The notes beneath the pieces are model-generated. The model ran no database searches and was not told the DNA's origin. It saw only the letters and a list, made by a program, of their open reading frames with translations. Below are positions 35,533 through 47,861 of a stretch of 64,000 nucleotides of DNA, piece after piece (within the stretch, counting starts at the first letter, position 1; each line of letters opens with the position of its first letter). Made by a program: the position numbers and the translations under genes. This stretch comes from Incurvaria masculella (lineage: Eukaryota; Arthropoda; Insecta; Lepidoptera; Incurvariidae). Location of the stretch: the NCBI GenBank assembly GCA_946894095.1, contig OX335665.1, positions 8,194,001-8,258,000 on the forward strand, written 5' to 3'.

Positions 35533-36060
35533 CTTTTTAACCGACTTCAAAAAAGGAGAAGGGTATCAATTCGTCTGTATGTTTTTTTTTATGTTTGTTA
35601 GCTCATAACTTTTGCCTGGGTGAACCGATTTGGATGATTATTTTTTTAAATGAAAGCTAGTGCTTCCCAAGTGGTCCCATTTTAATTTAAGTTCTGACAA
35701 TGATATCCATGAGAAAATCATAAAAGTCTTTAATTTGTACTAACATGTGCGCCACAAATGGACGAATAACTCAATATAACGCCAACCGATTTCGGTGATT
35801 ATTTTTTTATTGGAAAGGACGTGTACAAATTAGTAAGTTTACTTCAGATTCACTAAGAATAAACAAATTAAAAAAAATTAACAAAAAAATAACCGACTTC
35901 AAAGAAAAAGCACTAAAAAGTAAAAAAATAATTGCCATTTTTGTAGTTAAGATTTTTGATATTTTTTGAGACGGTATCAAAAATGGAAATATTTTTTTAC
36001 TTTTTAGTGCTTTTTCTTTGAAGTCGGTTATTTTTTTTGTTATTTTTTTTGTTACATAAA
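35533..36060. mobile_element. Interspersed element with CCGACTTCAAA ends, family I copy 1
   Basis: Starts TTTAACCGACTTCAAAAAAGG and contains ACCGACTTCAAAGAAAAAGC facing its inverse GAAGTCGGTTATTTT at the right. The same segments recur at 39080-39695. This motif is a common lepidopteran repeat. Non-coding. Confidence 0.6.
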
Positions 36061-36257
36061 ATGGCGACAGGCGGCCGGCGAGGGTAACACAGTTTTAATA
36101 GACTCATACATAACTAACTTCACGCCGCTTTCCCGGAGGGGTAGGCAGACATGATAGAGCGCCATACGGTACGATCACAGCACACCTCTTTCGCTTCACC
36201 CACAGACATAGGTTTCGATAGCTAACTGATACAGTGAAAGCGTGTATGGTAGATTTA

Positions 36258-36425
36258 GCCTGGTTTTCACCAAGTGCTGATTTATTTTAATCGACATTTA
36301 AAGGGCCTTTATTACTAAAGTGCTGATTATCTTTTACTGGTATTAAGTGCAAGCTGCTAAGAAATGCCCTTAATATGTGGCGATTAAGCTAATCAGCAGT
36401 AGGTGAAAAAGGCCCTTAATGTGAG
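36258..36425. mobile_element. Small MITE, family P copy 2
   Basis: CCTGGTTTTCACCAAGTGC at the left and AGGTGAAAAAGGCCCTTAA at the right; inverse of 29343-29527. Confidence 0.55.
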
Positions 36426-36474
36426 TATTAAGGTAATCAATACTTGGTAGAAGAGACCTTAGCTAGAGATTAGT

Positions 36475-37045
36475 TTAATTTAGGCATAAAGAATGGGTAG
36501 ATACAAAAACACTTTTCTAGTAATTTGAATCATATAGTATTTGGCACTATGTACCTGATATAAGTAAATTTGTCAGATATTTTTTAATAGAAACGTTTGG
36601 GTAACTCATAGACCTAGCATAGCTCGCAGTGCAAACGTGGGAGTGAGACGTCAACTCATGTACCACTACCGCGAGTTAGAGGGAGATGGAATACATCTGC
36701 CCGATGAGAACACTTCTGTAATCGTTATCAATACATTGGAGTCGCGCTCGTGAAATGTGAAAGTTTTTTTTTTGTGAAATCTTGATGATTTCTCTAGTTT
36801 TCCTCAAAGAAAGCGTGGTGACCTGTGCAATTATAGATTGTTTAGTAAACGGGAGTAACTAACCCGGACAAAAACCATTTTTTGTGGTAAATAAGTGGTG
36901 CGCCCTCGGGTGCGCCATTCATAATTAATCAAATCTCTTAACTTTTCCTCAAAATTTCAAAGTAAAACATGAAATATAAGTAACATCATTATTCTTAAGC
37001 TGCACAGCGATTTAGAATTTTTTTTTAGTAAAAAAAGAAATTTCA
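36475..37045. other. No gene or repeat recognised
   Basis: Plain AT-rich sequence between two mobile elements. No open frame of note and no partner elsewhere in the window was noticed. Confidence 0.4.
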
Positions 37046-37049
37046 GTTT

Positions 37050-37456
37050 TTTTTATGCGACCTGACATGGATGGCTAATACCACACAACTACCGTTATGA
37101 TATTAGCCCAATACACCACTACCCCGAAGAAATTTGGCGCCCTGCCAGGACCTTTCCTTTATGAGCACGGCTTCATTGAACTGGATGGAAAACGCGGACA
37201 ATTTTTCATTGCCGCTTCGACCATCTTTTCATCCAATGCGATGGTACCAACCCGGGCGGGATTACCCTATCACCTAGTAGGGGAAGGGGACCTACAGTTT
37301 TACATGGATTCCGAACCATGGAGCAGCTCGCATTCGTGACGAAATGCACTTATAGAACTCTGAAAGAGAAAGGCAGTGGTGCAGGTTGGTATTGAACCCG
37401 GGCCTCTGGTACGCTAGGCCAGTCCCCGCGCCACTAGGCTACGAGCCGCTAAGTAC
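37050..37456 (-). mobile_element. tRNA-derived SINE, near full length
   Basis: On the minus strand: GTAGCCTAGTGG (A box, 37431-37442), GGTTCAATACC (B box, 37388-37398), then a 330-base body ending CCATCCATGTCAGGTCGC and an A-rich tail at the left. It matches 58090-58498 closely along its whole length. Confidence 0.8.
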
Positions 37457-37569
37457 ATTGTGTAAGAAACAGTTTTGGTCTCATCCGTCAGTTGACTCTA
37501 TGTCTTTTGGTGCCAGTCTCTTGGAGTGTCACATTTTCTTTACCCGATTTTCGGGTTGTAGGTTGTAAT

Positions 37570-38510
37570 GTAATGTTGGAATGTAAGATTCATTAAACGA
37601 CGTATTCTTTTCATTGAGGGGTTTAGCATTCCGTGATTTTAGACCATACCATACTCTACCAAAACAGGGAGTGATTAAGAAGGACTAATAGATGCTAAAT
37701 TCGACGGCGAATCTTCATGGGCCCGTGAACACTCACGAGTGTGGTGTTTGAACGTCACAAGATAAGCACAATCAGAAATCGTATACTAGCAATTGATAAT
37801 ACGGCGTAATCCAACACAAATCTCTTAATTAACAATCTGATAAATTTTCTAACAACAATAATTAATATCATGAAATGCTACCGACTTTAATTTCAGATTA
37901 GTATCTACTGATAAGTTCTTGTATTCACCCGTTAGGTATCTTTTCGGGTAGTGTTAGTACGAAGAAATAACAGATAAATTATTATCAATAAACATTGCGA
38001 TGTGTGTTGAAAATATTTTTTTAAAGAGTAGATCCTCTGACAGTCGTATTCAGAGAGAACCTTAGAGAAACTTAGTACGAGATTAGCACTGGACTAACCA
38101 TACAAAAACCGGTTTAGTCCGACCTAAAGTTACGCGTGCTAAAGTTAGCCCGCCCACTTTGTATACGACAGTGAAGTTTAACGTGAATTCAGTGTTTTGT
38201 AAGTTTTAATAATAACGATTAGAAGAGAACAAAACATATGCATTTTGATCTGTATAATTTTATATTTGATTAGGTCTTCTTATGTAAACATTCTCTTTCT
38301 TTTATTTAATTATTTATTTATTTATTATGGTTCCACAACAGAGTTATACACGTATGAGACAAAATAATATGCACACTTATAGAATTTAAAGTTTGTGTAC
38401 ACTTCACTAAAGCAGAACACTACTTGCGTATAGTTAAGCAGATATAGGTAATAATATGGAAATATGAAGAGCGCATAAAGTAAATGTAATTTAAACAGAA
38501 ACTCTTAGCC
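37570..38510. other. No gene recognised
   Basis: AT-rich spacer. TTATTTAATTATTTATTTATT near 38310 looks like a retroelement tail. A short GAGAACCTTAGAGAAACTTAG stretch at 38058 has no partner seen. Confidence 0.4.
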
Positions 38511-38867
38511 CCGGTTGCACGAAGAGACCGCCGAGTTAATCAATGATCAAACACATCACTTTTCCGTATAGAGCTCCTTCCGTACTGTTCACACAAAGTG
38601 GCGTGTTTGATCATACTTTGACGTTGATTTTGATTTTTTTTCCTTTCGTAACATTCGTAACTTTATTAGTTGTAAGTAACTTAAACTGAGGGTTACAGTT
38701 TCTATTGTTCTTTGTTCTTTGCCTTAATCTGTTCTACCAAGGAATTGTTTGGCAGTAGCATTTAGATCGCAGTATGTATTTCATAATTGTAGACGGAAAA
38801 ATATGTTATGTAAACCCGTGAAGTTTCTTTGCGGGTTCTTCTTTACTGGGTTGATCGAATGCGCGGA

Positions 38868-39080
38868 TCTTTGTGACGTAACTTGGCTACATTGAACTGG
38901 ATGGAAAACACGGACAATTTTTCATTCGAAGCGTTAATGAAAACTTGTCCGTGTAGTTCAATGTAGCCGTGCTTATAAAGGGAAGGTCCTGGCATGGCAC
39001 CAAATTCCTTCGGGAATGTGGTGTCTTGGGCTAATATCATAACCATCTGTATTAGCCATCCATGTCAGGTTGCATAAACA
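38868..39080. mobile_element. Head-to-head SINE body fragments
   Basis: ACATTGAACTGGATGGAAAA CACGGACA (two pieces) is met at about 38935 by its inverse, which continues as a normal body to CCATCCATGTCAGGTTGC. It is an inverted junction of two SINE pieces. Confidence 0.55.
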
Positions 39081-39084
39081 AATT

Positions 39085-39695
39085 AACAAAAAAAATAACC
39101 GACTTCAAAGAAAAAGCACTAAAAAGTAAAAAATAATTTCCATTTTTGTAGTTACGATTTCTGTTATTTTTGAGTCGGCGTCAGCCGGGCACGCGCTGCG
39201 CCAATCAAGAGAACCTAACCTAACCTAACCTAACCTAACCTAACCTTGGCTGACACCGACTCAAAAAATCGTAACTACAAAAATGGAAAATATTTTTTAC
39301 TTTTTAGTGCTTTTTTTTTGAAGTCCGTTATTTTTTTTGTTAATTTTTTTTATTTGTTTATTTTTAGTGAATCTGAAGAACACTTACTAATTTGTACACG
39401 TCCTTTCCAATAAAAAAAGAATCACCGAAATCGGTTGGCGTTACGTTGAGTTATTCGTCCATTTGTCGCGCACATCTTAATACAAATTTAAGACTTTTAT
39501 GATTTTCTCATGGATATCATTGTCAGAACTTAACCAAATTAATATGGGACCATTTGGGAAGCACTAGCTATCATTAAAAATAATCATCAAAATCGGTTCA
39601 CCCAGGCAAAAGTTATGACGTAAAAACATAAAAAAAAACAAAAAAAAAACATTCAGACGAATTGATAACCTCCTCCTTTTTTTGAAGTCGGTTAA
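39085..39695. mobile_element. Family I copy 2 with a large hairpin
   Basis: Arms 39090-39180 and 39247-39345 (GACTTCAAAGAAAAAGCACT; CTACAAAAATGGAAA) pair over about 90 bases and enclose a loop with a CCTAA array. The right part (to 39695) repeats 35533-35880 inverted and ends TTTTTTTGAAGTCGGTTAAA. Confidence 0.65.
39212..39246. repeat. (AACCT)7 array, insect telomere-type repeat
   Basis: Seven uninterrupted units of AACCT, the complement of the insect telomere unit TTAGG. Too short for a telomere remnant of any size; it sits in a hairpin loop of a mobile element. Confidence 0.8.
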
Positions 39696-39852
39696 AAAAG
39701 GTACTGGCCTTCACTTGTACTGCAAATCGCGTTGGGCGTGCAAAGACACGTCACTTGTTTAATATTTTTGAATATATTCGCGGACCACTTGGGATGCTCC
39801 CAGGGACCACCAGTGGTCCCCGGACCACCGGTTATGAACCAATGATATGATA

Positions 39853-41529
39853 TGTCAATATGTCATTCATAAAAGGGGAATTTCCTGATAAATTAAAATG
39901 GTCCGTTGTCAAACCACTGCATAAAAAAGATGATAAATGTTTAACAAAAAATTACAGACCAGTAGCGCTTATACCCGCATTCTCAAAAATCTTTGAAAAG
40001 GCAATGTTTAACCGAATGAATAATTATTTAGAACGAAATGACATCTTATGCAATGAGCAGAATGGTTTTCGTAAAAATAAATCAACTGGCTTAGCAGTAT
40101 ACAATCTCATGAAGGACATCATGGACTGTATGCATAATAAGACCCTAGTAACAGCCATTTTTATGGACATGACAAAGGCATTCGACTTTGTCTGCCATGA
40201 TACACTCCTTAAAAAACTAAAAAAACATGGATTTCGTGGTATTGTTCACCAATGGCTAGAGTCATATTTATGTAATAGGAAACAATGCACAGAGATTTCT
40301 AGAATATGTAATAAAACTAAAATCATAACAAAATATCAATCGGAGTTCAAATCCGTTAGTTTTGGAGTTCCACAGGGTAGCATTTTGGGTCCGTTACTTT
40401 TTTTATTATATATAAATGACCTTCCACTTTCTATAAATCACCGTATGGTATTATTCGCCGATGACAGCACAGTAATAATAAAGGGCGACAAAACCAACAT
40501 TCAAGCTTTCCAAGACGAAATAAATGTAACGATAGAAAAAATTATAGAATGGCTTAAAAATAACAATCTAATCTTAAATATCGAAAAAACCAAAATTATG
40601 CAATTTTGTAGCCCACAAACAAAGCACATTCCGCTAAATATAAAATATCTAGATGAGAAAATAGAAGAAGTTAAAACAATTCGATTTCTGGGTGTAATGT
40701 TGGATTGCCACTGTAACTGGAAGGAACACATTGATATGTTAAGCAGAAAACTAAGTCGTTTTATCTTCGCATTGAGGCGTATAGCCCAAATCTCAAGCGA
40801 GCAATCAGCTCTGACGGCTTATCATGGATATGTCTCTTCCAACATACGGTACGGAATCATATTTTGGGGTAATGGTACAACTATAGACGACATTTTAAAA
40901 ATTCAGAAAAAATGTATTAGGGCAATTTGCCAAGCTCAACCTTTAGACAGTTGTAAGCCACTATTTAAAAAACTTTATCTACTAATGAAATTTGTATATT
41001 TGTAAAAAAGAATCCAGAACATTTCACAGCAGCAGGTGACACGCATAGATATAATACTAGAAGGAAAAATAACCTATCCACTACTAAACCACATACAAAA
41101 TTCTACATAAAAAATGTATACTATATGTCGACAAAAATATATAATAATATACCAAATAAAATAAAAAATTTAGATATGAATGAATTTAAGAAAAAATTGT
41201 ATGTATGGTTAGTAGAAAAATGTTTCTACAAAATTAATGAATTTATGACGATAATAGTTTGAAATAATAGAAGTATTTAATTGTTTTTTTTTTTATAATA
41301 TAAATGGCTTAATTAGATAAGGAAACGTTAAAAAGGTTAATTTATTCAAATTTACATACATGGTTAGATTAAGCTAATATAGTGATTGCACTGCTCTCTT
41401 ATTGAGAGCCACGTGCTATTGTACGCCTACCCAGGCAATTTGTAGATGGCACTCGCTTTTATTTACCTCATTTGGGTTCTGTAACACCTCTGCAAATATG
41501 CAATAAATTATTTGATTTTGATTTTGAAT
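39853..41529 (+). mobile_element. 5'-truncated non-LTR retrotransposon with RT domain
   Basis: Starts inside the RT domain and runs through the coding end and 3' UTR. The 3' end is AT-rich with ATTTGATTTTGATTTTGAA, a tail type of CR1/Daphne-like or Jockey-like LINEs. The clade was not settled. No endonuclease part is present. Confidence 0.8.
39860..41005 (+). pseudogene. Reverse transcriptase ORF, truncated and frameshifted
   Basis: 381 codons. RT landmarks in order: NYRPVALIPAFSKIFEKAM (block 2), NEQNGFRKNKST, FMDMTKAFDFV (first catalytic Asp), SFGVPQGSILGPLLF, then LFADDSTVI with the catalytic DD, and RFLGVMLD. Normal LINE ORF2 is much longer and has an endonuclease before the RT, which is missing here. 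Near 40975-40985 the frame shifts: the next frame continues EICIFVKKNPEHF, HRYNTRRKNNLS and NEFKKKLYVWLVEK to a stop at about 41262. This copy is therefore dead. No host role is suggested. Confidence 0.85.
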
Positions 41530-42240
41530 GATCTAGAGCAGTATTTCTAAAATTGGCCGATAACGCCCCCTTGTGGGCGCTAGAGGTCTAATCTGTGTTT
41601 TCTAAAATTTTAAAATACTTTAAACTGTAGTACATTAAAAAAAACCTGCTACAGATCCCTATAAAAGTTATTAAAGTTATGATTGCGATTGTGATTTTTA
41701 AGGTGGCCCAACCCGGCAGCACTAACTCTATGTTATGTAACTATGTTATGTTATCTATGTAACTATGGCAAGGCTAAACATCTTGGGGGGCGCTGGAAAA
41801 TAATTGATTGTCAAAGTGGGCGGCAGACAAAATAAGTTTGGGACTTGCAGTATATTCGTAAAGTCATTCTTTTTCCAGGGATATTTCTTAAATTAATGTG
41901 TCCTTGCTTCACGTTGCATTATACATACATGCATGTCACATTCCATATTCATTCCTATTTGAGAGGTAGCAACAGATATCGATGTTATTCGACAATTGAT
42001 TTATTTCTGAAAATACTTTACTGAAAATATTTTCCTAACGTGCTAGAAAGAATCCATACAACATTGGGTTGGGTTTTTATAGTGACGTAGATAAGATATC
42101 AAAGCCAGATGACACCCACATTCCGTAGACAATCACAAATGCAAATCAAATTATTTCGATATCTCTTTTAGGCTGATTACATGTTCGCAGTAAGAACAAT
42201 AACATTTTTACGACTGCGTATAGGTTAGTAATTCCACTCC
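41530..42240. other. Spacer with small repeat fragments only
   Basis: A 35-base family B end (AAGGTGGCCCAACCCGGCAG) is at about 41699. The rest shows no gene. TGTGTCCTTGCTTCACG near 41901 is shared with about 30563. Confidence 0.4.
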
Positions 42241-42269
42241 CTGAGAAAATGAATTTTGAATCATAATGG

Positions 42270-42466
42270 GCTCGATGGACAATGCGAGTCGTTCCATGGT
42301 TCGGAATCCATGTAAAACTGTAGGTCCCCTTCACCTAGTAGGTACGTGAAGGTCTCCGGGGTGGCATTGATGGTCGAAATGAAAATGAAAAATTTTCCGT
42401 GTTTTCGATCCAGTTCAATATAGCCGTGCTCACAAAGGGAAGGTCCCGGCATGGCACCTTCGGGAA
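42270..42466 (+). mobile_element. SINE body fragment, headless
   Basis: TCGGAATCCATGTAAAACTG to GGTCCCGGCATGGCACC matches the SINE body. It joins the next SINE at about 42467 as a chimaera. Confidence 0.6.
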
Positions 42467-42785
42467 TGCGGTTAGATAAGCTGGATGATGCAACTCAGAG
42501 CGAGGTTGAGTTCTAGATGGGTGACCGTTTTCCACCGTTGAGGCCCTTCGCAGGTCCCCTTCGTTACTTACTAGATGGTAGGGTTAATCCCACCCGGGTT
42601 GGTACCATCGCATTGAATATAAGATCGTCGAAGCGGCAATGAATATTGTCCGGTTTTTGCATTCAGTTCAATGTAGCCGAGATATATTAGGAAGGTCCTG
42701 GCATGACACCTAGCTTCCATGTGATCTGTTAGGTTAATTTCATGACGTTCGGATTGGTTTTAGCTATCTATGTCCATTTACATAA
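42467..42785 (+). mobile_element. SINE with 5S rRNA-like head
   Basis: Head 42475-42527: GATAAGCTGGATGATGCAAC, GAGCGAGGTTGAGTTC, AGATGGGTGACCG. Body follows, with GATGGTAGGGTTAATCCC and ATCTATGTCCATTTACAT. A third, poorer piece of the same family lies at 42830-43030. Confidence 0.62.
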
Positions 42786-43395
42786 AAAAAATTACGTAGA
42801 AGCAATTCTGGGAGCGGTCGAGTTCTAGACTGGTGAACATACTCAACCGTTGAGGCTGGCCGTGATACTGATGCTTGGTAAGACTGTACCAGGTCACCTT
42901 CATTACTTACTACGTGGTAAGTAATCCAAGTAGGGTACCATCGCAATTAATAAACGATGGTCTAAACGGTAATAATTTTTTTTCGTGTTTTCCATGGCAC
43001 CTAGTTCCTATGTGGAGTAATAATATCATGACAGCAGGTCATAATACATTTCATAATTTCAAATCCAAGACAATCATGTAATAATCGTATACATTATGAT
43101 ACAAGATATTTATTCTCTGCCGCTCATAGATAATATCATAGGTATTTGTTTTAGTAAGTGGGTCATAAATATGGATCAAACTTGTTCTATTGTCCCGTTA
43201 CACAAGACTCAGGGTTTCGGAACAGAAAGTTCTATTTTATAAGTGGTCTAAGAAGAGGTGCAATGATAATAGAGGTCCAATATCCATTGGACTGGACAAC
43301 GCATGAGACGGACTGTTCCGGGAGGTCGCGACATTTTCGGTCACGACTAGGAAATGGCTGAATGGGTTCACGGGTTATAGACCAACCCTCTGTAC

Positions 43396-43748
43396 CCGAA
43401 GTCTCAGTTGTCATCTAAATTGGCGTTAACGGCAAACCGATCGAATGGCGTTTTCAAATGTATGGAGAAATTGAATAGCGCGCGCAGTGGGCGTACCGCG
43501 AACTAACATTTGCTAGTCCGAGTTTGATTTGACAGCTTACTCAACGTTGCCGTAAATACGTCGACGTTGCCGTTTACGTCGACTCCGCGTTTTCATACAA
43601 ATCGGAAGTCCGAGTTTGACTTTGACAGCTTGAAGAAGTAAAACCACAGAATATCTAGTAAAAACTTGTATGGAGTTTGACGTTTTTACGAAACTTCGAA
43701 GTTACGTAAACGCCAATTTAGGTGAGAACTCAGACTACCGGCTCTGAT
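43396..43748. mobile_element. Long-TIR MITE, family D copy 4
   Basis: Left CGAAGTCTCAGTTGTCATC, right GGTGAGAACTCAGACTACCGG, body with CAAATCGGAAGTCCGAGTTT. It has inserted into a family C repeat (43310-43400 and 43745-44110), whose CTCTG is found on both sides. Confidence 0.7.
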
Positions 43749-44272
43749 GTCAAATATGTCGGTCTGCCTGCGCCAAGTGGTTGGGTTGGCAAGATTGGCT
43801 ATACAAAACAGATGTTGGTATGTTTCTGCTAATGAATATACTGATTGTCTGGATTATACAACAATAACCTATCGATATTCCAAAAATCAAAACTGCTTCT
43901 ATAGGGTTGGTAAAATGTAGAACCCACTCCCTGCCGAGATATCTCCCCGAAAGTACAACCTGAGTTCCATCAAACATGGTGTGAAGTAGCACTGGGCCGG
44001 CCCGCATTGTTTTCGCCTCTCGCGAGTTCGAAAGCTCATGGGCGTACGCCATATGCCGCGCTTTACGCTCTGAAGCTAAATGTGTCGGTCTGTGGTTGTG
44101 TTACGTAGTTAAATACCTGAAACATTCTTCAAATTTTGAAAAATCATTTCAAAATTTGGGCTTGACAAATTTCATGAAATATAATAATAATAATGAATTA
44201 ATCGGACCATAATATCCTTGCTAGGCTCCACTACATCACCTGCAATAAACAATAATCGATTGAAATCTATTC

Positions 44273-44441
44273 GAGTTTCAGCCACATCTACATTTGAAGC
44301 ATTGTAATCAGATTTTGAAAATAACCTGCGACCTTTTTGCAGGTTGAAGTTCTGCTTCCGACGAATGTCACGACCAATACTTTTTCAGATTATTTTCAAA
44401 ATCTGATTACAATGCTTCAAATGTAGATGTCGCTGAAACTC
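44273..44441. repeat. 52-bp arm hairpin, 65-base loop
   Basis: Arms 44273-44324 and 44390-44441 are inverse copies with one visible difference (GAGTTTCAGCCACATC against GATGTCGCTGAAACTC). The loop has GGTTGAAGTTCTGCTTCCGA, like the SINE at 24930. A deleted version (GGACGAATGTCACGACC) is at 57035-57115. Confidence 0.75.
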
Positions 44442-44449
44442 AAATTAAT

Positions 44450-44760
44450 GAGATAACGATAATTTCGTATCCATTAAATACATAAAAAATATCAATTGAA
44501 ATCTAAATAAAATAAATACATATCAAATTAAAATAGATAAAATTGCAAATAAAATAAAAATCCAATTCTATTAAATTATTAAGATTACATTTAAATTGTA
44601 AACAAATTCCAAATCAAATACTTCATTTGATTAATAGACATTATTATATTAAAACACCATATAGAACTTTAATAGAAATTGTTTATTAATGGAAAATAAT
44701 AATCTATATATCAACTAAAATAAAAACTAAATAAATTAGCTAGTGAAAAATAAATTTTGA
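44450..44760. other. Very AT-rich spacer
   Basis: Runs of AAATAAAATAAATAC type sequence with no ORF or repeat partner seen. Confidence 0.4.
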
Positions 44761-45364
44761 TGTAGTTTAATGATTTGATTTCTGTCCAGTTTGGATGAGG
44801 AAGGACTCGGTTCGTCCTGGGCAGTAATTACATACATACATTTTTACGTTGATCCGAAACATGAAAGCTCGTGGAATTCCTTGCTCAGGAATCAGGAATC
44901 CTTCAGTCGCGAACACCGCTTTAATAACGGTTTTCCAAGGGAATTTTCTCGACGGAAAGATTCCGGAGGACATTCAAGGTTTTCCGTAGCTGTAAGAGCG
45001 GTTTTCTCAACTGAAATCCAAGAATCGGCCTACTGTTCAATGTAGCCATGCAATATAATGTCTTGGCATGGCACCCGTTTCCCATGTGTTTCATGACGAG
45101 TTCTGAATATTTTTCCAAATATCCCACTCGGTAAGCTTGCCACAAGTTTATATGAGTCATAACTTCGTGTGTTGTTTGCGAGACCTCTGACATGCTATGT
45201 AGACGATTTGTCACTAATAACAGGCAGTACGCATCAATGATACCATTATATACACCAAAAAGCTATAAAAAGTTAACACGCACTTAATTATAAATACACA
45301 CGAGTCTATGAGGCGAATGTGTACCGGTCCAAGTAACTCAGAAACACCTTTATGAAAGCTTTAT

Positions 45365-45639
45365 GAACCCTTTGGGTACGGAACCCTATTACTTAGCCTC
45401 CGCTGTCCGTCCGTCCGTCCGTCTGTCATAGGGCTGTAACTCATTAACCTTAATAGTTAGGCAGCTGAAATGTTCACAGAGTATGTATTTATTATGCCGC
45501 TATAACAAAAAAATAGATAAAATTAAAAAAAAAAAAATTAAAGGAAGACCCCATACAAAAACGTGATTTTTGTGTTAAATCTTTTACGATTTTACGGAAA
45601 CCTTCGTGTCCGAGTCCGACTAGCACTTGGCCGGTTTTT
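45365..45639 (+). mobile_element. MINE-2-like MITE
   Basis: CTTTGGGTACGGAACCCTA, a short (GTCC)n run at 45408-45425, and CTAGCACTTGGCCGG. The very 5' end is missing. Confidence 0.7.
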
Positions 45640-46434
45640 AGAAAATATTTTTCTGATATTTTTCACTAAAATCAATCAATATCTTGGATAACAGTAAACC
45701 TAATTTTAACATATATATATAACATAACAGTAAAACAAACCAAAAAAAAAACCAAATTTACAGACGTAGCTGTCAGTTGGTTTATTTATTGCGCAAAAAA
45801 TCAGAAAAATATTTCTTAATTTGGATGAGGAAACAGGCACGAGCTATTGTATGGAACTTGATTAGCTCATTATCCTTTTAAGACTTCAACGAATAATAAG
45901 AGAGAAGAAAACAACTTATTCTGTTGTCGTTTCACACGAATTTCCATCACTTTTATCCATGTTGCAGCAATAGTCTAGCACACGAACAAAATATTTGCTG
46001 CCACCTTCTCCTGACCACTCACGGTAGCATTCGTTAATTTTGATTTTTTTTCTTTGAAAAACCGGTATGGGTGGAGGACCAAAGGTGCTCAGAAAAGCCA
46101 AAAACACCTCGCGTCTTGAAACCACGCTGAGCGAGGCACCATGCCAGCGGGTTTGCGGACAATTGTTCAGCTATCGAGCTTGTTCAAATTACGCTTGAAG
46201 AACCAGGTTTATGAGAAAGGCACCCGCCGGCAGACAGTTCCATATCCTGGCGGTGCGGCAGAGAAATTAGTTTGAGGAACGGTTCCTTCTCAAAAGCCTA
46301 ATGTCAACCACAAGGGGGTGCTCTGATTCTCTGCGGCGGGTGCTCCGGATATAGGTAGGATGGGGAGGAATGAGGGATGCAAGTTCCACAGAGCAACGTC
46401 TAACATATTAGTTTCATAGTAAACATACATTCCG

Positions 46435-46920
46435 AGTATTGTATTGTATTGTTTATTCATCATCCATAGACAGTACACTGCACTCGGATTTGTCATATTT
46501 TAGCATTGGCCAGTTCAGCAAAACAAAACACAGCGAAGAAGAACTGGAAAGAAACTCCGCTGTTTTTTTTTTCAACGTCCACTTAGTCTAACTTTACAAA
46601 AATGTTTGTCAATTATTTTAACAAAAACATAGGTAAAATACTAAATTCACATGAATACACAAAATTTACAATCCATGCCGTATGCAACAGTTCATGACAA
46701 ATATCATTTTATTTGCAAAGACAATCCCCTCCAATTAATATATTGCCAATTGGAGCAGGCCAGTCCCCACAAACAGCACCCGTTCACGAGCATCACGCCG
46801 GGCACAGCCATTACCTCTTACAAACATATTTTAGGGAAAGAGATAACCCGAGCCAAGCGTCACCGCAAGCGATCCACTGCTCCAGTGGCAACACAACTCT
46901 GTAAAACACTTGCACATTAG
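46435..46920. repeat. Family M retroelement tail, inverted copy
   Basis: Inverse of 27110-27710: GTTTATTCATCATCCATAG, AAACACAGCGAAGAAGAAC and CAGTCCCCACAAACAGCACC. An 89-codon open frame at 46651 lies inside it and is not thought real. Confidence 0.55.
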
Positions 46921-47397
46921 GTTTTTATACTATAAGTTTTGTCATAAACTACTACTGTCAGCTGATCACATAGTTACATATCCCTTTAAATGCTACCACC
47001 TACAGAAAATTAAGAGTATAATGGTTTGAGAGCAGCCCTATCAATAAAGTAATAATAGATTCCTATATGAGATTTTATAAAAACTAAAATAAAATTCGGA
47101 TGTATAGAGCCCTCGTCATTATTGAGCCCTCTAAAAATTGATTGGTTAGTAATTTCATGCTACAAGTAGTACTTATCAAATTAAGTGTTCTGTGCGCCCT
47201 ACGCAACCCTTGCTCGGTACAGAATACGATGCTGTTCGAAGGTTTACGATAAGGATTATGTGATTTTCCACCAGCGAATGCGTGGAAATGGGACGAACAG
47301 TGAAGCTCAGATCTAGGCACAACCGGCAGCCATGTTCAGTGAGTAACTGTATCATCCATACTCTACACTAATATTATAAATGAGAATGTAACTCTGT

Positions 47398-47685
47398 TTT
47401 TAGGGTTTTACTAAGCTTCCGCTGTCCGTCCGTCCGTCCGTCCGTCCGTCCGTCCGTCCGTCCGTCTGTCCGTCTGTCACAGGGCTGTATCTCAGTAACC
47501 GTAATAGGTAGACACCTGAAATTTTCACAGAGTGTGTATTTATTTTGCCGCTACAACAACAAATAGGTAAGATTAAAAAATAATTAAAATTAAAGGGGGC
47601 TCCCATACAAAAAACGTGATTTTTTTGTTTTATTTTTTACGATGGTACGGAACCCTTCGTGTGCGAGTCCGACTCGCACTTGTTT
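47398..47685 (+). mobile_element. MINE-2-like MITE with long (GTCC)n
   Basis: TTTTAGGGTTTTACTAAGC, about 13 GTCC/GTCT units (47424-47478), then ACGGAACCCTTCGTGTGCGA and GACTCGCACTTG. Confidence 0.72.
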
Positions 47686-47861
47686 CATAGATTATCTGCA
47701 CATGAACCTGCCCATTATTTATTACGTTTTGACGCCTAAACAGCTTAACCAGTTTTGATGAGCATTGGTATAGAGATTCAGGACCTTGGGAAAGGACCTT
47801 TTGTGGTTAAATTTCGCCCTATCGCTTCCTCTACAGACATACATCCACGGAGGATAGAGGT

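Noticed and set aside
37388..37442. tRNA-like sequence with A and B boxes
   Set aside because: Head of a SINE with a long body and A tail, not a tRNA gene; same for 58090-58155 and 24930-25005.
39841..41529. Possible viral polymerase
   Set aside because: Motif order, FADD box and AT-rich TTTGA tail are those of a non-LTR retrotransposon; no LTRs, capsid or envelope frames.
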